From contig NZ_PJBB01000003.1 of NCBI RefSeq assembly GCF_002836595.1, positions 2,417,001-2,481,000 on the forward strand: a DNA stretch of 64,000 nucleotides, in the 5' to 3' direction. This DNA comes from Tenacibaculum sp. Bg11-29. GTDB lineage: Bacteria; Bacteroidota; Bacteroidia; Flavobacteriales; Flavobacteriaceae. The notes beneath the pieces are model-generated. The model saw only the letters and a program-made list of their open reading frames with translations. It searched no databases and was not told the DNA's origin. The translations under genes were made by a program, and so were the position numbers. Shown in pieces: positions 50,896 through 59,525 of the stretch; within the stretch, counting starts at the first letter, position 1, and each line of letters begins with the position of its first letter.

Positions 50896-52364
50896 ATACT
50901 AAAATATTCATTGTTTTACTTTTTTTATTAAACATAAAAATTTTTTCACAAAAAAAAATAAAACAACTAGAAAAGGTTCAGGTAGATATTCTTTATAATT
51001 ATTATGAACAAGAAGGTAATAATGCAGCGGTAACCGGCGGTTTTGGTACCGAAAAATTAGATAATAACGCACCACAAATATCTGTTTCAATACCTGTAAA
51101 TAAAACAGCAACTTTTGGTGTAACTTTAGGATTAGATCACTATACCTCGGCTAGTACTGGAAATATTGATAAATATGGTGCAATAACCTCAGCAAGTACA
51201 AGTACAAGTACAGCTGCAACTTCAGAGGCTAATTTAGCAAGTGAAGATACCCGAAAATATTTATCATTAAATTTTAGTCGATTATTGGCAGATAATAATT
51301 CAGCAGTTTCTATTTTATATGGTTATTCGAAAGAGTTCGATGTTACTTCAAATTATGGTAAAATTACATGGCAAAAAGATTCTAAAGATGGAAATAAATT
51401 TTTAAGCATTAATGTTGGAATCTTTATAGATAAATGGCTTTTAATTTACCCAGGAGAAATTAGAGATGGAAGAAATACAGGAGCAGGCGGAGGAAACGGA
51501 TATGACGACGACGATGATGACCATGATGACGATGACGACGATGATGACCATGATGATGATGATGACGATGACGACGATGATGACCATGACGATGACGACG
51601 ACGATGATGATCATGATGACGATGACGATGATCGTCCTGTAAATCTGAATTATAGTGCTAGAGATGATGACGACGATGATGAGTATGAAAATCAAAAAGC
51701 AACTACTTTTAAGGGGTACGATAAGGATACTCGATTTACTTATAACATAGGTGCTACTTATGGAGGCACTATAAATAGAAGGTTAAATGCTTCTGTAACA
51801 GCTGAGGTAATAATTCAGAAAGGAATTTTAAACACTCCTTTTCATAGAGTTTATTTTAAAGATGGAATTTTTCAAGAGAAATTTAAAGTGGTAAAAAGCG
51901 AAAGATTACCCAAATCAAGAATAAAAAAAGCTCTTGGTTTTAGAGCAAATTATTTTATTAGTGATTTTATGATAACACGTTTGTTTTATAGATGGTATAG
52001 TGATGATTTTGGAGTAACAGGGAATACTTTTGAAATTGAGACACCTATAAAATTGGGTGATGGTTTTACATTATACCCTTTTTATCGTTTTCATACACAA
52101 ACAAAATCAATGTATTTTCAACCATATGGAGGACATAATTTAGATGCTAATTATTATACTTCAGATTATGATTTAGCTAAGTTTACCACAAATAAATTTG
52201 GAATAGGAATGAAGTTTTCCCCAGTAAACGGTGTATTAAGTTTTAAAATAAATAAGAAAAGAGAATTTCAGTTCAAGTCGTTAGAATTCCGGTTTTCTAG
52301 TTTTGAAAGATCTACAGGTTTAAAATCTACTTCTATAACACTAAGTAATACGTTTACTTTTTAA
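50880..52364 (+). CDS. DUF3570 outer membrane protein with poly-Asp/His tract
   Basis: 494 residues. Signal peptide (KIFSQ). DUF3570 beta-barrel features: VQVDILYNYYEQEGNNAAVT at the start, VSIPVNKTATFGVTLGLDHY, and strands to the C-terminal Phe. Inserted at about residues 209-251 is D6-H-D8-H-D11-H-D8-H-D6, with a second Asp6 run shortly after, most likely in an extracellular or periplasmic loop. It is a strong candidate metal-binding module. The family has no established function; the ApbE and DUF4266 linkage suggests a role in surface electron transfer or metal uptake. Confidence 0.9.
   Translation: MWMQLNTKIFIVLLFLLNIKIFSQKKIKQLEKVQVDILYNYYEQEGNNAAVTGGFGTEKLDNNAPQISVSIPVNKTATFGVTLGLDHYTSASTGNIDKYGAITSASTSTSTAATSEANLASEDTRKYLSLNFSRLLADNNSAVSILYGYSKEFDVTSNYGKITWQKDSKDGNKFLSINVGIFIDKWLLIYPGEIRDGRNTGAGGGNGYDDDDDDHDDDDDDDDHDDDDDDDDDDDHDDDDDDDDHDDDDDDRPVNLNYSARDDDDDDEYENQKATTFKGYDKDTRFTYNIGATYGGTINRRLNASVTAEVIIQKGILNTPFHRVYFKDGIFQEKFKVVKSERLPKSRIKKALGFRANYFISDFMITRLFYRWYSDDFGVTGNTFEIETPIKLGDGFTLYPFYRFHTQTKSMYFQPYGGHNLDANYYTSDYDLAKFTTNKFGIGMKFSPVNGVLSFKINKKREFQFKSLEFRFSSFERSTGLKSTSITLSNTFTF
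51504..51632 (+). repeat. GAY-codon tandem repeat encoding the Asp/His tract
   Basis: 43 consecutive codons of GAT/GAC broken by four CAT codons spaced 9, 12 and 9 codons apart. Units of about 27 bp beginning GATGACCAT recur, so the tract probably changes length by slippage or unequal recombination. A second six-Asp run is at 51663-51680. Confidence 0.9.
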
Positions 52365-52386
52365 TAATTAAACTTTTTAAAATATA

Positions 52387-52860
52387 ATGAATAAAATAAC
52401 ATATATAGTTTTATTTCTATTACTAGCTGCTTGTGCTAAATCAATAGATATAGAATATAATGAAACGGATAATAATAATGAAGCTAATAGTTTAGTTGGT
52501 ATTTGGGATGGCCCAATGAACTGTTTAAATTGTTGTTCTAAAAAATATCGTTATACATTAACAATAACAAAACATGAAAACGAATTTATTGAAGGAAAAC
52601 TAAAGATATCATCTATACCAGAGCAACAATATTTTGCCATTTTTAATTTAGAAATGAACCTTGAAAGTCATAAATTAATTATTAATACGAATGGTAAGCA
52701 AGAAGCTGGTTCTAATCCTAGCTGTGGAAATTACTGTACTGAAAACACGTATGAGCTTCTTTTATCATTAGATAAGAAGAGTCTTAATGGTATCTGGTCA
52801 AAATCAAATGAATGCACTGTATCAGCTTCATCAACTTCAATTAATCTTGAAAAACAGTAA
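52387..52860 (+). CDS. hypothetical Cys-rich lipoprotein
   Basis: 157 residues. Lipobox at LLAACAKS. The mature protein looks like a small beta barrel (LVGIWDGPMNCLNCCSKKYR ... LNGIWSKSNEC) with paired cysteines CLNCC and CGNYC. The GIWDG/GIWSK strands recall lipocalin-like proteins. I cannot name a family. Its position in the ApbE/DUF3570 operon (22 bp after DUF3570) and the upstream thioredoxin suggest its cysteines are handled by that system. Confidence 0.7.
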   Translation: MNKITYIVLFLLLAACAKSIDIEYNETDNNNEANSLVGIWDGPMNCLNCCSKKYRYTLTITKHENEFIEGKLKISSIPEQQYFAIFNLEMNLESHKLIINTNGKQEAGSNPSCGNYCTENTYELLLSLDKKSLNGIWSKSNECTVSASSTSINLEKQ

Positions 52861-52861
52861 A

Positions 52862-53581
52862 ATGAAATTAAAAATATCTGTAATGATAAATATGTTTCTT
52901 GTTTGCATATTAACAATAAATGCTCAAGAAAATAATACACACAAAGGTTTATATACAGCAATCGGTTATGAGTTTGGTTTAACTGATGTTGTAATGAATA
53001 AAATAGCAATGCCATTTACAGAAAGTGATATATCTAATAATTTTAATAACTCACTTTCATTAACTGCAATTTATAAAACAGCATGTAAAGTACAAGTTAA
53101 ATTAGGGTATATGGCTTCGTATGCGACGTTGACAATAAACGGGCTTAATGAAGGAAAGAGTTTTACTGTAAATAATAATTATTTTATGCATACCGTTTTA
53201 TTAGGAGCTGGGTATAACATCTCTTTAAAAAAAGATTTAGATCTAATGATAGGTTTAGGATCTTCTATTTCTTTTGTTAACTATACTAACTATGAAGAAG
53301 AAAAAGGAAATGCAGATGATAAAATTATAGGTACTAATAATTCGATTAATCGGGGGAATGTATATTTAGTACCTGAATTATCACTTACAAAATACTTTAA
53401 AAATAAGAATATGATAACACTAGGAGCAAAGTACTATTTATCTGGCAATGATTATTTTTTAGAAGGAAGCGTTCAGAATATTAAAAATTCAGTAAAAACA
53501 AACCAAGTTAATTTTTCTACTCAAAATAATCAAATAGCAGTATATATAAACTACGGATTTAACTTTAAAAATATGTTCTAA
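52862..53581 (+). CDS. outer membrane beta-barrel protein
   Basis: 239 residues from ATG 52862 (MKLKISVMINMFLVCILTIN, signal peptide); the longer frame from 52787 overlaps the preceding gene and lacks a signal. Alternating strands (LYTAIGYEFGLTDVV, VQVKLGYMASYATL, DLDLMIGLGSSISF, QIAVYINYGFNFKNMF) with terminal Phe indicate a porin-like barrel of about 10 strands. Last gene of the operon, followed by a strong terminator. Confidence 0.75.
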   Translation: MKLKISVMINMFLVCILTINAQENNTHKGLYTAIGYEFGLTDVVMNKIAMPFTESDISNNFNNSLSLTAIYKTACKVQVKLGYMASYATLTINGLNEGKSFTVNNNYFMHTVLLGAGYNISLKKDLDLMIGLGSSISFVNYTNYEEEKGNADDKIIGTNNSINRGNVYLVPELSLTKYFKNKNMITLGAKYYLSGNDYFLEGSVQNIKNSVKTNQVNFSTQNNQIAVYINYGFNFKNMF

Positions 53582-53603
53582 CTATTTTATTAAATTTGAT
53601 GCC

Positions 53604-53643
53604 CAAAAAAAGCCTGATATTTTTTTTTATCAGGCTTTTTTTT
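53604..53643 (+). terminator. bidirectional terminator
   Basis: AAAAAAAGCCTGATA/TATCAGGCTTTTTTTT around a T-rich loop, between the barrel gene and the converging imelysin gene. Confidence 0.9.
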
Positions 53644-53661
53644 ATAAATGAAATAATAAGT

Positions 53662-54723
53662 TTAATCACCATCATTATCTGTTGGAAGTACAGTAACAGA
53701 TAAAGTACTTGTTATATCTACAGAGAATAGTATACTTAAGTCTTTTAAGTTATTGTAAATAGGTCTTACACTTTCTGGATTGGTACTTATTGCTTCAAAA
53801 AGTGTACTATTTAAAGTAGTAATCTCTTGTTCAATATTACTAAACTTTATAGCTATTTCATTTGAAATTTCTTCTGAAGTATTAATCGCATTTACCATGG
53901 TTGCGAAATTAGTAGTACTGTTAAAGTAAAGATTTTTAACCTCAGCTAACATTGCTTGTATTAATAGTAAAGAGTTTTTACTTCTATAGGCTTGTAAGTT
54001 TGTAGGAACAGTATTGTTAGATTTTTCAAAACCAGCTGTTTTTCCAATTTTAGTAACTTTGGCTACATCTAACACGTTAATTATTTGATTTATACTTAAA
54101 CATTTAGCGTTATTTGTACAAATAGAACCATTGGCAGCTATAAAGGTGTCTTTATAACCGTTTTCCCAGGTGTCAATGATTGTATTAGAAAGTCTAATAA
54201 GTTCTTGGTTAACACCAGCTAGATAAGCTATTCTATACGAATCGTTTAATAAAAGTGTTTTAGCCTCTATAGAATTTTGATTGCTAAAAAGTAAATATTC
54301 TATAGTAGCAAGCCCTTTTACAGTAGTACTTTGTGTTGAAAAATATGACTCGTTATAAACAGTTTTATCTATAATATTTTTTTCAATAGAACTTATGTTT
54401 ACAGGGTAGTTATAAATGCTTATGTTATAAAAATTTTCTTTAATTACTCCTAAATTATAAATTTCATATTTTGAATATGCTTTTGCAGAAGTTAACCATT
54501 GAGAAAGTAATTTTTCATAATCTTCATCACTTTTTGATGCTTGAAAATTTGTAATATTGGTCTGTTGGGTTTCTAGAGCTATTTTTAAGTTCTTTATACT
54601 TGGTAAGATATTGTCTGAGTAATAAGTTTCAAAAAAAGCATTATTCATTACAGGCTCTTCATCTTCACTTTTACAAGTAATTATAGCAGTTAGTATAATT
54701 ATTCCTAATAATATTTTTTTCAT
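53662..54723 (-). CDS. imelysin-family lipoprotein
   Basis: 353 residues. Lipobox at AIITCKSE. Imelysin fold with paired helices (DEDYEKLLSQWLTSAKAYSK). The GxHxxE motif position reads KGLATIEYLLFSN: Glu kept, His replaced. C-terminus ends DNDGD as in the imelysin at 34488, so these two are the closer pair. Last gene of the operon with the di-heme oxidoreductase and the canonical imelysin; the same trio occurs in proteobacterial IcmP loci, which are iron-regulated. Confidence 0.9.
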   Translation of the reverse strand: MKKILLGIIILTAIITCKSEDEEPVMNNAFFETYYSDNILPSIKNLKIALETQQTNITNFQASKSDEDYEKLLSQWLTSAKAYSKYEIYNLGVIKENFYNISIYNYPVNISSIEKNIIDKTVYNESYFSTQSTTVKGLATIEYLLFSNQNSIEAKTLLLNDSYRIAYLAGVNQELIRLSNTIIDTWENGYKDTFIAANGSICTNNAKCLSINQIINVLDVAKVTKIGKTAGFEKSNNTVPTNLQAYRSKNSLLLIQAMLAEVKNLYFNSTTNFATMVNAINTSEEISNEIAIKFSNIEQEITTLNSTLFEAISTNPESVRPIYNNLKDLSILFSVDITSTLSVTVLPTDNDGD

Positions 54724-54724
54724 T

Positions 54725-56134
54725 TTATAAAGAGTTTAAGTATTGTAATAATTCTTCTCGTTCAGTTTTTGTTTTTTGTTTAAAACTTTCTTTTGAGCTT
54801 TCTGCTTCACCATTATGCCATAAAATAGCTTCTTCTATGTTTCTAGCTCTACCGTCGTGTAGTAAAAACGTGTGCCCATTTACAGCTTCAATAAGTCCTA
54901 ACCCCCATAAAGGTTGTGTTCTCCATTCATTACCGTTAGCTAAAAAATCAGCTCTGTTGTCAGCTAATTCATCACCCATGTCATGAAGTAAAAAGTCAGA
55001 AAATGGGCTTATTTTAATATTATTTATCTGTGATAAAATTTCATTAGCACCTGTTGTAAAATTATCTACGTGACAAGAAACACATTTTAAATCTCTAAAA
55101 TGTTTCTTTCCTTTAAGTACAGCTTCTTCTTTGTAATTTCTTCTCTTTGGTACAGATATAGCAGCCATGTATAATGCTATTCGGCTAAATTGTTTATCTG
55201 GTACTTCAACATTTTCTCCTGGGTTATTACCATTAAATAACTGTGAGCAATCTACCCCGTCAGGACAATTTTCATCTGGAAAAATTGATGTTGTTAAGCC
55301 CATATCTCCATTAAAAGCTCCTGCTACTTGTTGGTTTAGAGTGGGCTGGTTTGATTTCCATCCAAATTTACCTATAGTAAGCTTATCTTTTTTAACATTC
55401 CAAACATAATTTGCTCTTCCAGAAATCCCATCGTTATTAGTATCATTGGGGTCAGCATTTTCTAAAATACTAGCTTCAGAAAGGGCGTCTATAAAACCAA
55501 GACCAATTAATTGTTGCCCTATTCTTGGAGATGTTTGTACGCCAACTAGACTACCGTAATTTTCATTGATAATTGTATAGTTTGGTTTTCTTAATTCATA
55601 AGTACTACCATCAGCATACGTACCTTTTATATACGAAAAAACTACTTGAATACTAGCTTCTTTTTTAAGGCCTAAGTTAGACCTGTCTTGTAACTGTCCT
55701 CCATATGTTCCATGGCCAATTGGCCCTGTAGTAACTGAGTTTCCAGTACTTAAGCGGATTAATAAACCTTTTGAACTGGCACCTGTTTCTAAAATTGGCT
55801 CACCTCTTCCATCATTTAAATGACAAGCACTACATGCTCTTGCATTAAAAATAGGACCTAAACCATCTCTAGAAGTTGTGGTGGCAGGAGACGAAACCCA
55901 ACTTTGGTTAAACATTGCATCACCAATACCAAAAAAAGAGGATTGTAAATTAGATAAAGAAGGAATACCTCTACCAAAGGCTTTATCAGCATTAAAAGCC
56001 TCTATAGATAACTCTGAAACTAAGTTTTCTTCTCCTAATTCGTATTCAAATTCAACAGGTTTATATACATCATCATCTTTAGAGCAAGATATTAATATAA
56101 ATAATATGGTAATAAAAAAAATATTATTTTTCAT
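54725..56134 (-). CDS. di-heme oxidoreductase (DUF1111, cytochrome c peroxidase-like) lipoprotein
   Basis: 469 residues. Lipobox at LISCSKD. Two c-type heme sites: CSACHLNDGRG near residue 99 and CVSCHVDNFTTG near residue 353. Family segments FNQSWVSSPATTTSRDGLGP, GRANYVWN and LLHDGRARNIEEAILWHNGE are typical. It likely performs redox chemistry on iron (or thiols) at the cell surface beside the imelysins. It ends 1 bp before the next imelysin gene. Confidence 0.92.
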   Translation of the reverse strand: MKNNIFFITILFILISCSKDDDVYKPVEFEYELGEENLVSELSIEAFNADKAFGRGIPSLSNLQSSFFGIGDAMFNQSWVSSPATTTSRDGLGPIFNARACSACHLNDGRGEPILETGASSKGLLIRLSTGNSVTTGPIGHGTYGGQLQDRSNLGLKKEASIQVVFSYIKGTYADGSTYELRKPNYTIINENYGSLVGVQTSPRIGQQLIGLGFIDALSEASILENADPNDTNNDGISGRANYVWNVKKDKLTIGKFGWKSNQPTLNQQVAGAFNGDMGLTTSIFPDENCPDGVDCSQLFNGNNPGENVEVPDKQFSRIALYMAAISVPKRRNYKEEAVLKGKKHFRDLKCVSCHVDNFTTGANEILSQINNIKISPFSDFLLHDMGDELADNRADFLANGNEWRTQPLWGLGLIEAVNGHTFLLHDGRARNIEEAILWHNGEAESSKESFKQKTKTEREELLQYLNSL

Positions 56135-56153
56135 GTAAATATTGTAAACAATA

Positions 56154-56186
56154 AAACTGAAACTAGAGAATTTCTAGTTTCAGTTT
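56154..56186 (-). terminator. hairpin between imelysin and di-heme oxidoreductase
   Basis: Perfect 14-bp stem AAACTGAAACTAGA/TCTAGTTTCAGTTT, loop of 5. In the leftward reading it is followed by TATTG, so it may reduce expression of the two downstream genes or protect the first mRNA. Confidence 0.7.
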
Positions 56187-56209
56187 CTTAATTAAATATA
56201 TAAGTTATA

Positions 56210-57430
56210 TTAGTCTATCGTAATACTAACTCCTAATGTAGTCGCAACTTCAGCAATAGCAACTCCTTGAGATTTTAAAGCATTTGATAGTTGTATCGCT
56301 GGTCCATTACTAGTAAGCGTTTCTTGAGAAATAATTTCATCAAAAGTTTTATTTAATGCTAAAAGAGCATCTAACTTATTTAAAGTTGTTTGTGCTTTCG
56401 TTTCTAAGTTAGTAGAAATCTCTATGTTTAAAGTTTTGGTTATAGCAGTTAAAGAAACTCCTGATATTTTTGTTCCATCGGCTCTTTTATAAGAACCAAT
56501 AATTACATTGTTAATTCCATTAACGTTAGCCCACATATCTTGATTCGTATTGTCAGAAAAACAAGAATGTTCATTTTCTTGACCTTCTTCTACAGCTGGT
56601 ATAATTCTTTCTAAAGCAATTTCTCCGTTAGAAATAAAACCAACACCATTTAAAATATTTTTTAAAGCAGTAGCTTCATTTAATTTAGCAAATGCTGTTC
56701 TGTATAAGCCTCCAATAGCCCAAGTATTTCTTAAATCGTTTAAATCATTAATTAATAAATTAGTTACAATTTGTAAATACTGTTTTCTTCTTTCAGCAAA
56801 ATTTGCAGTTGTATAATCAGTATAACCTCTTTGACCAGCAGCTGCATAATTATCTTGTTTATGCGTAGTTGGGTTGTAATTTAAATCTTGCCCCCATAAT
56901 AAAAACTCAATGGCATGCCATCCAGTAGCAACATTATCTGCCAAGTTGTTAAATTCATTTTTCCCTATAATACTTGCTTCAGTTAAAGCAAAATTAGCAT
57001 CACCAATTAAACCATTTTGTACTGCACCTCCTTTGTTATCAGAAACATAATCGATAAAACCTTCATCTAAAGGCCATGCATTAATACGACCTTCAGTATT
57101 TAATATACCGTCAATAGACCCTAAGTCTTCATTATCTATAGGACCATTAGCAGCACGAAAAGCTTCTGTTTGTCCGTAAAAATCTCTTGCATACAACCAA
57201 GCATTTTGCGCAGCTTTATGTGTTTCTTCAGTTGGTGTCGCTAAAAAAGCATCAATTTTTGTTTTCATTGTCGCTGCTGTAGTGTATGCATCATCATAAT
57301 TAGCGGCAGCAATGTTCGCATAGTTTTCTATAAACTTAGCTTTTGTAGGTGTATCTTTAATGTTTTCGTTGTCATCTGAACATGATGTCATAGCAATAGC
57401 TACTAAACATAATCCTAATATTTTCTTCAT
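56210..57430 (-). CDS. imelysin-family lipoprotein with intact GxHxxE motif
   Basis: 406 residues. Lipobox at AMTSCSDD. The imelysin metal motif is present in ATGWHAIEFLLWGQDLN (about residue 168), as in ICMP and IrpA. FRAANGPIDNEDLGSIDGIL and YRTAFAKLNEATALKNILNG are other family segments. It is the lead gene of the imelysin, di-heme oxidoreductase, imelysin operon and is preceded by two copies of the iron-type palindrome. A surface iron (or other metal) binding role is the usual view. Confidence 0.93.
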   Translation of the reverse strand: MKKILGLCLVAIAMTSCSDDNENIKDTPTKAKFIENYANIAAANYDDAYTTAATMKTKIDAFLATPTEETHKAAQNAWLYARDFYGQTEAFRAANGPIDNEDLGSIDGILNTEGRINAWPLDEGFIDYVSDNKGGAVQNGLIGDANFALTEASIIGKNEFNNLADNVATGWHAIEFLLWGQDLNYNPTTHKQDNYAAAGQRGYTDYTTANFAERRKQYLQIVTNLLINDLNDLRNTWAIGGLYRTAFAKLNEATALKNILNGVGFISNGEIALERIIPAVEEGQENEHSCFSDNTNQDMWANVNGINNVIIGSYKRADGTKISGVSLTAITKTLNIEISTNLETKAQTTLNKLDALLALNKTFDEIISQETLTSNGPAIQLSNALKSQGVAIAEVATTLGVSITID

Positions 57431-57446
57431 TACTTGTTTATTTAGA

Positions 57447-57472
57447 TTTATTTAAAATAAAGTGCAAATATA
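57447..57472 (-). promoter_or_regulatory. imelysin promoter with operator overlapping the start site
   Basis: Minus-strand -7 TATATTTG (57465-57472) followed by the palindrome TTTATTTAAAATAAAG (57447-57462). This arrangement matches that at 34446-34474. Confidence 0.55.
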
Positions 57473-57506
57473 TTTTAGTTTTTTCATTATTCAAAGGTTA
57501 TTTAGA

Positions 57507-57522
57507 CTTATTTAAAATAAAG
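57507..57522. promoter_or_regulatory. second operator copy upstream of the imelysin operon
   Basis: CTTATTTAAAATAAAG, with the same flank TTATTTAGA as the proximal copy; the two 25-bp units are about 60 bp apart. Rest of the 332-bp gap 57431-57762: only the guaB promoter. Confidence 0.5.
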
Positions 57523-57717
57523 TACTTTTAATTACTTTATTGTTTATTCATTTTACCTTTTTTAGGATAAAAGGACATTGCAGAATCAATTTAATTAGAT
57601 TAAAGAATAATAGACTATTATGTTTTGAATTTAAATATCTTACTATTTAGATTTAATTTAAACAATAAAGATAGATATGTTAACGTTAAATTAAGGTGGA
57701 GTTATCTTTATAAGTCG

Positions 57718-57725
57718 TATCTTTG
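57718..57725 (+). promoter_or_regulatory. -7 element TATCTTTG of guaB
   Basis: Fits TAnnTTTG, about 37 bases before the ATG at 57763. Confidence 0.65.
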
Positions 57726-57762
57726 CATGCAATTAATTAACAACCCACTAAATTAATTGCAC

Positions 57763-59238
57763 ATGCAAGCTCACCAATCAAAAATTATAGGCGAAGGTTT
57801 AACATATGATGATGTTTTATTAATACCAGCTTATTCTGAAATACTTCCAAGAGAAGTTTCTATTCAAACAAAATTCACTAAAAATATAACGATTAATGTA
57901 CCTATAATATCTGCAGCTATGGATACAGTTACTGAATCGGCTATGGCAATTGCAATGGCTAGAGAAGGAGGTATAGGAGTGTTGCATAAAAATATGACGA
58001 TTGAGCAGCAAGCTCAAGAAGTTCGTAAAGTAAAGCGTGCAGAGTCAGGTATGATTATCGATCCAGTTACCTTACCATTAACAGCTGTTGTTTATGATGC
58101 TAAAATGTTAATGAAAGAACATAGCATCGGTGGGATTCCTGTTGTTGATGAAAATGGTATTTTAAAAGGAATTGTAACCAATCGCGATTTACGTTTCGAG
58201 CATAAAAACGATAGAGCTATTGTTGAAGTAATGACTAAAGAAAATTTAGTTACCGCAGCAGTAGGAACTTCATTAAAATCAGCCGAAAGTATTTTACAAG
58301 AAAATAAAATTGAAAAATTATTAATTGTAGATGATAACTATAAACTTTCAGGATTAATTACATTTAGAGATATTACTAAAGTTACTCAGAAACCAATAGC
58401 AAATAAAGATACTTACGGACGTTTACGTGTTGCAGCTGCATTGGGAGTTACTGCTGATGCCGTTGTAAGAGCTGAAGCTTTAGTAAAAGCAGGAGTTGAT
58501 GCAGTTATTATTGATACAGCTCATGGTCATACCAAAGGTGTGGTGAATGTATTAAAAGAAGTAAAAGCTAAGTTTCCTGAATTAGATGTTATTGTAGGTA
58601 ACATTGCTACACCAGAAGCTGCTAAATACTTAGTTGAAGCTGGAGCAGATGCTGTAAAAGTAGGTATCGGACCAGGTTCTATTTGTACAACGCGAGTTGT
58701 AGCAGGAGTTGGGTTTCCTCAGTTTTCTGCAGTATTAGAAGTTGCAGCAGCAATAAAAGGTAGTGGAGTACCAGTAATTGCAGATGGAGGAATTCGTTAT
58801 ACGGGTGATATCCCAAAGGCAATTGCAGCAGGTGCAGATTGTGTAATGTTAGGATCTTTATTAGCAGGAACAAAAGAATCTCCAGGTGAAACTATTATTT
58901 ATGAAGGACGTAAGTTTAAGTCTTACAGAGGTATGGGATCGGTAGAGGCAATGAAACAAGGATCTAAAGATCGTTATTTTCAAGATGTTGAAGATGATAT
59001 TAAAAAATTAGTACCAGAGGGTATTGTTGGTAGAGTACCATATAAAGGTGAATTAGAAGAAAGCATTCATCAATTTGTAGGTGGTTTAAGAGCTGGTATG
59101 GGGTATTGTGGTTCTAGTGATATAGAAACATTAAAAAGTACAGGTAAGTTTGTACGTATAACAGCAAGTGGAATTAATGAGAGCCATCCACATGATGTAG
59201 CGATTACTAAAGAAGCTCCAAATTATAGTAGAAGGTAA
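57763..59238 (+). CDS. guaB: Inosine-5'-monophosphate dehydrogenase
   Basis: 491 residues from ATG 57763 (a TTG two codons earlier is also in frame). TIM barrel with [17 protein letters not shown], the catalytic loop Cys in [18 protein letters not shown] and the flap ending [10 protein letters not shown]. Two CBS domains are inserted at about 95-205 ([40 protein letters not shown]). It oxidises IMP to XMP, the first committed step to GMP. Monocistronic with a strong terminator. Confidence 0.98.
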   Translation: MQAHQSKIIGEGLTYDDVLLIPAYSEILPREVSIQTKFTKNITINVPIISAAMDTVTESAMAIAMAREGGIGVLHKNMTIEQQAQEVRKVKRAESGMIIDPVTLPLTAVVYDAKMLMKEHSIGGIPVVDENGILKGIVTNRDLRFEHKNDRAIVEVMTKENLVTAAVGTSLKSAESILQENKIEKLLIVDDNYKLSGLITFRDITKVTQKPIANKDTYGRLRVAAALGVTADAVVRAEALVKAGVDAVIIDTAHGHTKGVVNVLKEVKAKFPELDVIVGNIATPEAAKYLVEAGADAVKVGIGPGSICTTRVVAGVGFPQFSAVLEVAAAIKGSGVPVIADGGIRYTGDIPKAIAAGADCVMLGSLLAGTKESPGETIIYEGRKFKSYRGMGSVEAMKQGSKDRYFQDVEDDIKKLVPEGIVGRVPYKGELEESIHQFVGGLRAGMGYCGSSDIETLKSTGKFVRITASGINESHPHDVAITKEAPNYSRR

Positions 59239-59262
59239 TTTTTTTATAAAATTTATAAAAGC

Positions 59263-59297
59263 AAACGCTGTTAATTTAATAATTAACAGCGTTTTTT
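59263..59297 (+). terminator. terminator after guaB
   Basis: AAACGCTGTTAATT/AATTAACAGCGTTT, loop TAAT, followed by T-run. Confidence 0.9.
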
Positions 59298-59472
59298 TGT
59301 GCTTTTATTTGATATAGTATGTCGTAATTGTTTTAAAATGAGAATTACTTTTTTAAGAAGTGCTGATAGTTAAAAAGATATTTAAGCGGCTTATATATCA
59401 ATCAAGGAATAAATAAATTAATAATTTTAATAAAAACAGAGAAAACATCATTGAAACGTACATTTTACCACC

Positions 59473-59502
59473 TTGTATTCTACGCGGTTTTTCTTACTTT
59501 AG
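59473..59502 (+). promoter_or_regulatory. promoter of the acyl-CoA carboxylase gene
   Basis: TTG (59473-59475), 19-bp spacer, TACTTTAG (59495-59502): a near match to the Bacteroidota -33/-7 pattern, 24 bases before the ATG. Confidence 0.55.
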
Positions 59503-59525
59503 CAATCGCAAATAAATAATTTACA

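Noticed and set aside
51441..51695. 84-aa Ile/Val-rich hydrophobic frame on the minus strand
   Set aside because: It is the antisense of the GAT/GAC repeat, which automatically reads as ATC/GTC codons (Ile/Val). It looks like a membrane protein only for that reason.
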